Positions 6,207 to 10,633 of a stretch of DNA of 13,492 nucleotides are shown here, piece after piece. The translations under genes and the position numbers were made by a program. Source of the DNA: Clostridiales bacterium UBA7044 (GTDB lineage: Bacteria > Bacillota > Clostridia > Oscillospirales > Oscillospiraceae). The notes beneath the pieces were generated by a model. The model worked only from the letters and a program-made list of their open reading frames with translations, was not told the origin of the DNA and ran no database searches. Position 1 is the stretch's first letter, and every line of letters begins with the position of its first letter. Where the stretch lies: contig DLAP01000060.1 in NCBI GenBank assembly GCA_002493965.1, forward strand, positions 5,247-18,738, in the 5' to 3' direction.

Positions 6207-6650
6207 ATGGAAATGAAAGATAGACTGAAACAGATACGTGAAAACCACAACCTTACCCAAGAGCAGATGGCACAGCGTTTGCTTGTGACCAGGCAGGCGG
6301 TCAGCCGCTGGGAAAACGGCGAGACACAGCCGAATATTGACACCCTGAAACTACTGTCCAGGGAATTCGATGTGTCCATCAATACGTTGCTTGGCGCTCC
6401 CCGGCTTTTGATCTGCCAATGCTGCGGGATGCCTTTAAACGAAGACAGCCTCATTAGTCGGGAGAAGGATGGCAGCTTCAATGAGGATTACTGCAAATGG
6501 TGTTATGCGGACGGCGCGTTTGTGTACCCATCAAAGGAAAACCTGATCGACTTCCTTGTGGCGCATATGCCAAATCCCGAAAATGAGAAGGAGGAAGACC
6601 GGCGCGCGCAGTTTGACGGGTATCTTTCCCAGCTAAAGCATTGGAAGTGA
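6207..6650 (+). CDS. XRE-family HTH regulator with C-terminal zinc ribbon
   Basis: A 147-residue protein. Residues 3-60 are a Cro/CI-type helix-turn-helix (LKQIRENHNLTQEQMAQRLL, then VTRQAVSRWENGETQPNIDTL). Residues about 68-125 match the putative zinc-ribbon family typified by CxCCGMPL and the NEDYCKWCYxDGxF segment: CxxC pairs C70/C73 and C96/C99. This HTH plus zinc-ribbon fusion recurs in Firmicutes but its signal is unknown. The ATG at 6207 is fixed by AGGAGG at 6194-6199; longer in-frame starts run back into the HD gene. It has its own promoter and ends 7 bases before the convergent TSUP gene, without a visible terminator. Confidence 0.92.
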   Translation: MEMKDRLKQIRENHNLTQEQMAQRLLVTRQAVSRWENGETQPNIDTLKLLSREFDVSINTLLGAPRLLICQCCGMPLNEDSLISREKDGSFNEDYCKWCYADGAFVYPSKENLIDFLVAHMPNPENEKEEDRRAQFDGYLSQLKHWK

Positions 6651-6657
6651 TTGCGCA

Positions 6658-7026
6658 TCAGGCTTTGGGCTTATAAAACAGTTCCCGGAGTCCAGTCAGA
6701 AGCAGCAGTCCGCCGAACCCCTTTTTCAGCAGTTCCACTTCCATTCTCTGACCCAGCCAGGTAAATAGCACCGCAGCAATACATCCGCAGACGGCTCCGG
6801 GGATCACCAGGTCTAGTTTCAGCTGACCCTGCTTCCAGCGGAAAAGACTGGAAACCAGAGCCGCCGGGAGGAAGAAGGCCAGATTGATCCCCCGGGCGGC
6901 GGAAGCGGGCATATTGAGAGCCAGGGTCAGCCAGAGAATCAGCAGGCTGCCTCCGCCCACGCCCAGGCCGGACAGAAACCCCAACATAGTACCGACAATC
7001 AGGCAGACAGAAAAGCTTTCTAGCAT
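6658..7026 (-). CDS. TSUP (TauE/SafE) half-size permease, second subunit
   Basis: A 122-residue hydrophobic protein with about four membrane segments. Its N-terminus has the repeat signature of TauE/SafE permeases, MLGFLSGLGVGGGSLLILWL (14-33), and it ends after one repeat unit, about half of the usual 250-residue, eight-span protein. These permeases export sulfite, sulfonates or related small anions. ATG at 7026-7024 overlaps the stop of the upstream half by 7 bases (ATGCTAG), so the two are translationally coupled; GGAGG at 7039-7043 lies 12 bases upstream. A heteromeric transporter with its partner is inferred; the substrate is unknown. Confidence 0.85.
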   Translation of the reverse strand: MLESFSVCLIVGTMLGFLSGLGVGGGSLLILWLTLALNMPASAARGINLAFFLPAALVSSLFRWKQGQLKLDLVIPGAVCGCIAAVLFTWLGQRMEVELLKKGFGGLLLLTGLRELFYKPKA

Positions 7027-7379
7027 AAATACCGGATTCCTCCCCATAGAATTAGCAGGCCCAATCCCCGGTGAAGCCACTTCACCGGGATTTTTCCGCC
7101 CCACTTTCCGGCGAAGAAGCCCCCCGCGGCGCTGCCCAGCAAATAGGGAAGGGCGGCCCGCCAGTCCACGGTCCCAAAAACAACGGTTGCGATCAGCGTG
7201 ATGGTACAGATGGGCAGGATGATGGAAACGGAGCAGGGAAACACATCTTCGTCCTTTGTCACGCCCAGAAGGGTCAGAAGAGGAACCAGCACCATGCCGC
7301 CCCCGGCGCCGAACAACCCCGTGACAGTCCCGGCGGCAAGTCCGGCGAGGGCAGCGCCCATGTACAGCCTTTTCTTCAA
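7020..7379 (-). CDS. TSUP (TauE/SafE) half-size permease, first subunit
   Basis: A 119-residue protein with about four membrane segments and the repeat signature GLFGAGGGMVLVPLLTLLGV (21-40). It represents the other half of a TauE/SafE permease. The start is taken as TTG at 7379-7377 because GGGAGGTG (7392-7385) is 5-7 bases upstream; the ATG at 7361 is too far from that site, and the TTG at 7394 overlaps it. The ribosome binding site and part of the start codon lie in the stem and U run of a terminator-like hairpin, so expression may depend on readthrough or RNA refolding. It follows the parvulin gene after 81 bp. Confidence 0.82.
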   Translation of the reverse strand: MKKRLYMGAALAGLAAGTVTGLFGAGGGMVLVPLLTLLGVTKDEDVFPCSVSIILPICTITLIATVVFGTVDWRAALPYLLGSAAGGFFAGKWGGKIPVKWLHRGLGLLILWGGIRYLC

Positions 7380-7416
7380 AAAAACACCTCCCAAGGAAGT
7401 TTATCCTTGGAAGGTG
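7377..7416 (-). terminator. Intrinsic terminator or attenuator that contains the TSUP ribosome binding site
   Basis: On the minus strand CACCTTCCAAGGA (7416-7404) pairs along 13 positions, one of them U-G, with TCCTTGGGAGGTG (7397-7385), loop TAAACT, and seven T follow (7384-7378). It is the only terminator-like structure after the parvulin gene. The 3' arm carries the Shine-Dalgarno GGGAGGTG and the last T residues form the TTG start of the permease gene. Confidence 0.8.
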
Positions 7417-7460
7417 ATTTTATTACAAAAGATTCGTATTTTGCAGCCTTTGTTGACAGC

Positions 7461-9095
7461 TTATCCCCGGTTCAGAACCAAATTGGTACGGATATAGCGG
7501 GTGCTGCCATCGGTGGTGGCGGCGTTGTCAACGAGATTTGTATACCACTCGTTCATGTCGACATTGCGCAGGTCATTGGTGATCAGGTAGTCCCGATAGT
7601 TCTGCTGGGCATCCCCCACGAAGTACATCACATGGTAGCCGTAGTTGGTTTCCACAATGCCAGTGTCGCCGGCCTTACGGCTCTCATCATAGCACCAGTC
7701 GTTGAAGGCTGTGACCATCTGGCCGGGATAGATGTTCTCATACAGACCGCCATTTTCCACGGAACCGGTATCGGTGCTGTTCTCGGTGGCAAGAGCGGCA
7801 AAGCTTTCCTCGGTGGCATCGCCATTTTTCCACTGGTTCAGCAGATCCTCTGCTTTCTCCTTGGCGGCAGCCTTTTCCTCGTCGGAGTAGGTGGTGGAGC
7901 CAGTGGTGGAATCCGTGGTGTCGCCCTCGAAGCCCACCAGGATGTGGCGGACGTTCTTCAGGGGGAAGGTATTGTCACTGGAGCCAACATAGTAGATGAC
8001 ATAGTAGCCGTCGGTGGTGGTGGTTTCATTGCCGTCGTCATCGGTGGAGGTGGTGGTGCTGGGAACGTAGGTGGTATCGCCTTCCTTCCGGCTGGCATCC
8101 TTTACCCAGTCGGCATAGGTGGCGGAGATGGCAGTGGCAAGGGTGCTGTCGTGGGCAGAACTGGAGGCGGTGGTGTCCGCGTTGACGCTCAGGGCGGCAA
8201 TGGCAGCGTCCAGATCCGCAAGCGTGGCGATCTGTGCGCCGGTCAGGGACTTGGCGGCATCCTCAGCAGCCTTCACCGCGGCGGCACGCTGCTCGTCGGT
8301 GTAGGTGGTGTTGCCCTCTTCATCTGTGGTACCGCCCTCCAGGAACCGGGAGGCAGCCAGATAGTAGGTGTTGTAGGTATAGGCGTTGTAGTTATCGCTG
8401 TCGGCGGAGCGCAGGTCCTCGTCGGTGTAGGTCAGAGACTGGGAATAATGGGTCCGGTAGCTGCTTGCCAGGGCGCACAGCTCAGAGTAGGCCCGGTAGC
8501 TTTCCTCGTTGGCGCCGTTGCCGTACTGGGCCTTCAGGAACGCGTTCCCATCGGCATAGCCATACAGACTGGCATAGAGCTGCAAGCCGGACAGATTGCT
8601 TTCCACAGATGCCTGGTCCTCTTCGCTGAGGGTGAAGCCTGCGGCCTTGGCTTCGTCCGCCAGAGCGTAGACAGCCTTGGCGTTGTCCTTGGCGCTTCCC
8701 AGGAAATTGTCCGCCCAGGTCATACCGGATTCTTCGTCAAAAATCTGCTCATCCAGGGGCGCGGTCACGTCCAGGCCCATAAAGGAGGCATAGCTGCCAT
8801 AAGAGCTGTAGAAGTTGTTGACAGCGTCCATGTAGAAATAGTTCAGCTCGGCGTTGCTGATCTTGTGGTCGTTTATTGTCATGGCAACGGTATTGCGTTC
8901 CCGGACGCCCTTGCTGGTAATGGTCTGGTTGACGCCGACCACAATGGCCGTCAGCAGCACAATTGCCATCACGACGATAAACGCAATGGTGTAAAGGCTT
9001 GTTTTTCTGGCTTCCTTCTGAGCGCTGAGCTGCTTCTCGGTCAGCTTGGCAGCGTCCTGCTCTTTGCGAAGCTTTTTCTTGCTGGATGAACTCAT
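7461..9095 (-). CDS. Membrane-anchored parvulin-type peptidyl-prolyl isomerase (PrsA/SurA-like foldase)
   Basis: A 544-residue protein. A charged cytoplasmic N-terminus (1-32) is followed by one transmembrane anchor (about 33-56, YTIAFIVVMAIVLLTAIVVGV), an N-terminal SurA-like helical region (about 70-240), and a C-terminal PpiC domain (about 381-496) starting NVRHILVGF and containing SFAALATENSTDTGSVENGG and TGIVETNYGYHVMYFVG. Segment 244-372 looks like a decayed first PpiC copy (see findings). Linkers are rich in Thr, Ser and Asp. The fold suggests help in folding exported proteins at the outer face of the membrane. ATG at 9095 was preferred over 9113 because the protein then begins MSSSSKKK and AGAGG lies at suitable spacing. 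It has a consensus promoter; the TSUP genes follow. Confidence 0.88.
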   Translation of the reverse strand: MSSSSKKKLRKEQDAAKLTEKQLSAQKEARKTSLYTIAFIVVMAIVLLTAIVVGVNQTITSKGVRERNTVAMTINDHKISNAELNYFYMDAVNNFYSSYGSYASFMGLDVTAPLDEQIFDEESGMTWADNFLGSAKDNAKAVYALADEAKAAGFTLSEEDQASVESNLSGLQLYASLYGYADGNAFLKAQYGNGANEESYRAYSELCALASSYRTHYSQSLTYTDEDLRSADSDNYNAYTYNTYYLAASRFLEGGTTDEEGNTTYTDEQRAAAVKAAEDAAKSLTGAQIATLADLDAAIAALSVNADTTASSSAHDSTLATAISATYADWVKDASRKEGDTTYVPSTTTSTDDDGNETTTTDGYYVIYYVGSSDNTFPLKNVRHILVGFEGDTTDSTTGSTTYSDEEKAAAKEKAEDLLNQWKNGDATEESFAALATENSTDTGSVENGGLYENIYPGQMVTAFNDWCYDESRKAGDTGIVETNYGYHVMYFVGDAQQNYRDYLITNDLRNVDMNEWYTNLVDNAATTDGSTRYIRTNLVLNRG

Positions 9096-9184
9096 ACGAT
9101 CAATTCCTCTCATTTGTCCTCGGGAAACGGGGGCTTCCCTCGAGATACTTGCGCAAATGGATGTAAATGCACATAGACCAATGT

Positions 9185-9213
9185 ATTATAGCGTATCTTT
9201 CCCCCAGTTTCAA
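9185..9213 (-). promoter_or_regulatory. Sigma-A promoter of the parvulin gene
   Basis: Minus strand: TTGAAA (9213-9208), a 17-base spacer and a perfect TATAAT (9190-9185). Transcription from about 9178 gives a leader of some 83 bases. Confidence 0.88.
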
Positions 9214-9261
9214 GGGGCAATCTTGGCGGCAGAGACGAAAAATAAAAAAATTTACACTTTT

Positions 9262-9402
9262 AAAGCTTTCCCCTCTGGGGAAGGCGGCATGGCGTAAGCC
9301 GTGACGGATGAGGTGTTTGATGATGGAAGTTGTTATTGAGCATTCTTTAATGAAACAGCTCGAACCTATCACTACTTCACCCTCCCCAAAGGGGAGGGCT
9401 TT
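9262..9402. repeat. MITE-like palindromic repeat, 141 bp
   Basis: The two ends are imperfect 25-bp inverted repeats: AAAGCTTTCCCCTCTGGGGA then AGGCG at the left (9262-9286), and the complement of AAAGCCCTCCCCTTTGGGGA then GGGTG at the right (9378-9402). They agree at about 20 of 25 positions, and each end is itself a small hairpin. The centre is AT-richer and non-coding. No clear target duplication is visible. The left arm continues with GGCATGGCGTAAGCCGTGAC, a type of sequence that I associate with dispersed repeats in gut Oscillospiraceae. A second related core is at 13416-13434. Confidence 0.7.
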
Positions 9403-9410
9403 GGGCCGCA

Positions 9411-9440
9411 ATAAAACGCGGGGAGCCGAAGCTCCCCGCG
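9411..9440 (-). terminator. Rho-independent terminator of the structured RNA
   Basis: Minus strand CGCGGGGAGC (9440-9431) pairs perfectly with GCTCCCCGCG (9426-9417) around a TTCG tetraloop, followed by TTTTATT. It should end the RNA, and any DUF1292 readthrough, that arrives from higher coordinates. Confidence 0.88.
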
Positions 9441-9638
9441 CACCCGCTTTAGCCGTATCGCATCCAATTATGACCTGCACGAAATGGCAGGTGGGATGCC
9501 GCTCCATACCGTTACTGCTCCCAGCGTCCACCTATGGTCTTAAGCCTAGGCGGGAGGTCTGCAAACAGGCAGGGAAGTCTAACGTCCCGATTAAAAAATG
9601 TGGGTCCAAAAGGACACGCTACGCACCAAGCAGGAAAT
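9441..9638 (-). ncRNA. ssrS: Structured small RNA, probable 6S RNA
   Basis: This stretch has no credible ORF, has a perfect TATAAT 5 bases upstream and a strong terminator downstream, giving an RNA of about 200 bases (about 230 with terminator). Reading the minus strand: 5' CCTGCTTGGTGCG, then a GTCC-TTTT-GGAC hairpin, CCACATTTTTTAATCGGGA, a central CCGCCTA/TAGGTGG stem, TGGGAGCAGTAACGG, TGGAGCGGCATCCCACCTGC and finally GCAGG, which can pair with the 5' CCTGC. The long interrupted hairpin with a terminal closing stem, and elements such as GGAGCGGCA...CCACC, resemble Firmicutes 6S RNA, the regulator that mimics an open promoter to hold RNA polymerase. Family assignment is from memory of the pattern; an unknown RNA of the same form is possible. 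Confidence 0.62.
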
Positions 9639-9642
9639 AAAC

Positions 9643-9648
9643 ATTATA
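9643..9648 (-). promoter_or_regulatory. -10 element of the small RNA promoter
   Basis: TATAAT on the minus strand, 3 bases beyond the DUF1292 stop. The region 17 bases upstream, inside the acidic tail of DUF1292, has no good -35. The start is expected near 9638. Confidence 0.55.
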
Positions 9649-9651
9649 AAT

Positions 9652-9933
9652 TTACGTTTCTTCGTCCTCTTCTTCGTAGAGAGAATCCATAAGAAGATCA
9701 TAGACGGCCTGAAGCTCCCCCTCGTCCTCAATGGCGCAGAGAATGGGCTCTCCGTCTTCCTCAATGGATTTGAGAATGGTGACCTCCAGTTCCAGGGTCT
9801 CCTGACTCTCCTCAGCGGGAATGACGGCCAGGTAGGTCTCCCCGTTATACTCGATGGTAGAGAGGATCTCCAGCTCGTATTCAATTCCGTCCTCATCGGT
9901 GATGGTCAGAAAATCCGATCCGTACTGATCCAT
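9652..9933 (-). CDS. DUF1292 (YrzB-like) family protein
   Basis: A 93-residue, very acidic, soluble protein. The family pattern is visible: FLTITDEDGIEYELEILSTI (8-27), YNGETYLAVIPAEE (29-42), VTILKSIEEDGEPILCAIED (51-70) and an acidic C-terminus EEEDEE. Function is unknown for the family; in Bacillus-type genomes it is found beside ruvX and alaS. GGAGGGAGG (9948-9940) lies 6 bases before the ATG. It has its own promoter, and the small RNA starts just after its stop. Confidence 0.9.
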   Translation of the reverse strand: MDQYGSDFLTITDEDGIEYELEILSTIEYNGETYLAVIPAEESQETLELEVTILKSIEEDGEPILCAIEDEGELQAVYDLLMDSLYEEEDEET

Positions 9934-9962
9934 GGGCTGCCTCCCTCCGTTTCACTGCCCCT

Positions 9963-9991
9963 ATTTTACAGCCCCAGGGCCAGAAAATCAA
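9963..9991 (-). promoter_or_regulatory. Sigma-A promoter of the DUF1292 gene
   Basis: Minus strand: TTGATT (9991-9986), a 17-base spacer, TAAAAT (9968-9963) with TG just upstream. The 5' UTR would be about 23 bases. Confidence 0.7.
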
Positions 9992-10024
9992 TAGGGAATT
10001 TTGTACAGAATCCGGGGGCAGAAT

Positions 10025-10249
10025 TTATGACAGATAATCGTCAAGCAGAGCCTCCAGATCCCGGTCGTTGCGGACGATGATCCCCTTTTCCAGGGAGGCC
10101 TGGTCGGTTTCGGGCAGAGAAGCAATCTGGGTGGGATAAATCTGCTTCGGCTCCGTTTTTCCGCCTTCAAACAGGGCAATATATCCTTTCCAGGTGCCAA
10201 GCACCAGATAAAGCAGCAGCAAAGCGGATAATCTATTTTTATATCGCAT
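10025..10249 (-). CDS. Small membrane-anchored protein with BofC C-terminal-like domain
   Basis: A 74-residue protein. Residues 7-25 form an uncleaved signal/anchor helix (LSALLLLYLVLGTWKGYIAL); the rest, FEGGKTEPKQIYPTQIASLP then ETDQASLEKGIIVRNDRDLE, ALLDDYLS, follows the pattern of the BofC C-terminal domain (short beta strand, TLPxxDxxxLxxGI, xxxEELxxLLEDY). BofC regulates SpoIVB signalling in sporulating Bacillus; this fragment lacks the N-terminal half and its role is unknown. ATG at 10249 was chosen because GGAGG (10263-10259) is 9 bases upstream. It is divergent from the PBP gene. The hairpin CTTGGG/CCCAAG just upstream may affect its leader. Confidence 0.72.
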   Translation of the reverse strand: MRYKNRLSALLLLYLVLGTWKGYIALFEGGKTEPKQIYPTQIASLPETDQASLEKGIIVRNDRDLEALLDDYLS

Positions 10250-10332
10250 ACGCAAACGCCTCCCCTTGGGGGTAGTGTCTCCCAAGTTTTCATCTTTTAT
10301 TTATAAATTGGGGCTTTCGTTTTAAGATTGGG

Positions 10333-10343
10333 TATGCTATAAT
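10333..10343 (+). promoter_or_regulatory. Extended -10 promoter of the class A PBP gene
   Basis: TATGCTATAAT: a perfect TATAAT (10338-10343) with the TRTGN extension, which compensates for the lack of a good -35. The start near 10350 gives a leader of about 284 bases before the ATG. Confidence 0.72.
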
Positions 10344-10361
10344 TGTATCTGTATTGCTATG

Positions 10362-10609
10362 CCCGCCGGAAAACGGGGGCTGGCAGAAGCGCCGTGAACA
10401 TACGGCGGAACATAGGAAACTTTGAATAAATCGTCTGCGGCTGAGCGGCGGATCTTTTCCTCCATCCGTTCAGCTTCAAAAAGCGGGAAATACATCCAGT
10501 ATTCCTCCACTTTTGAAGCTTCTGACTGGGTGAAAATCTCTCGCTGTCAGCGCTTGCCGATTTCATCAGAGCTTTCGCAGAAATGACTGATTTGCGCACT
10601 TTTTGTGCG
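10362..10609 (+). promoter_or_regulatory. Structured 5' leader of the PBP mRNA
   Basis: No gene lies between 10250 and 10633. The plus-strand leader holds several stems: CGCCGT/ACGGCG near 10390-10407; GCTGA+CGGAT / ATCCG+TCAGC (10440-10453/10464-10474); AGCTTCAAAA/TTTTGAAGCT (10472-10481/10511-10520) enclosing GGGAAATAC/GTATTCCT (10485-10493/10499-10506); TGAAAATC/GATTTCA (10531-10538/10559-10565); and CGCAC/GTGCG with a T5 loop (10595-10609), 11 bases before the Shine-Dalgarno. Stems two and three share 10472-10474. I recognise no known riboswitch or T-box in it. Confidence 0.5.
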
Positions 10610-10633
10610 GTTGATCCTATGGAGGTACCCTGT

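Noticed and set aside
7071..9089. 672-codon plus-strand ORF opposite the parvulin gene
   Set aside because: It is Gly/Val-rich shadow translation of the Thr/Ser/Asp-rich antisense gene, has no ribosome binding site or domain, and the minus strand has promoter, start and PpiC domain.
10250..10330. Sporulation sigma promoter (CATACCCAAT) for the BofC-like gene
   Set aside because: A single loose hexamer match with no matching upstream element; not enough to call.
10350..10633. T-box or c-di-AMP (ydaO) riboswitch
   Set aside because: No T-box core such as GGGTGGTACCGCG and no ydaO conserved core could be found by eye.
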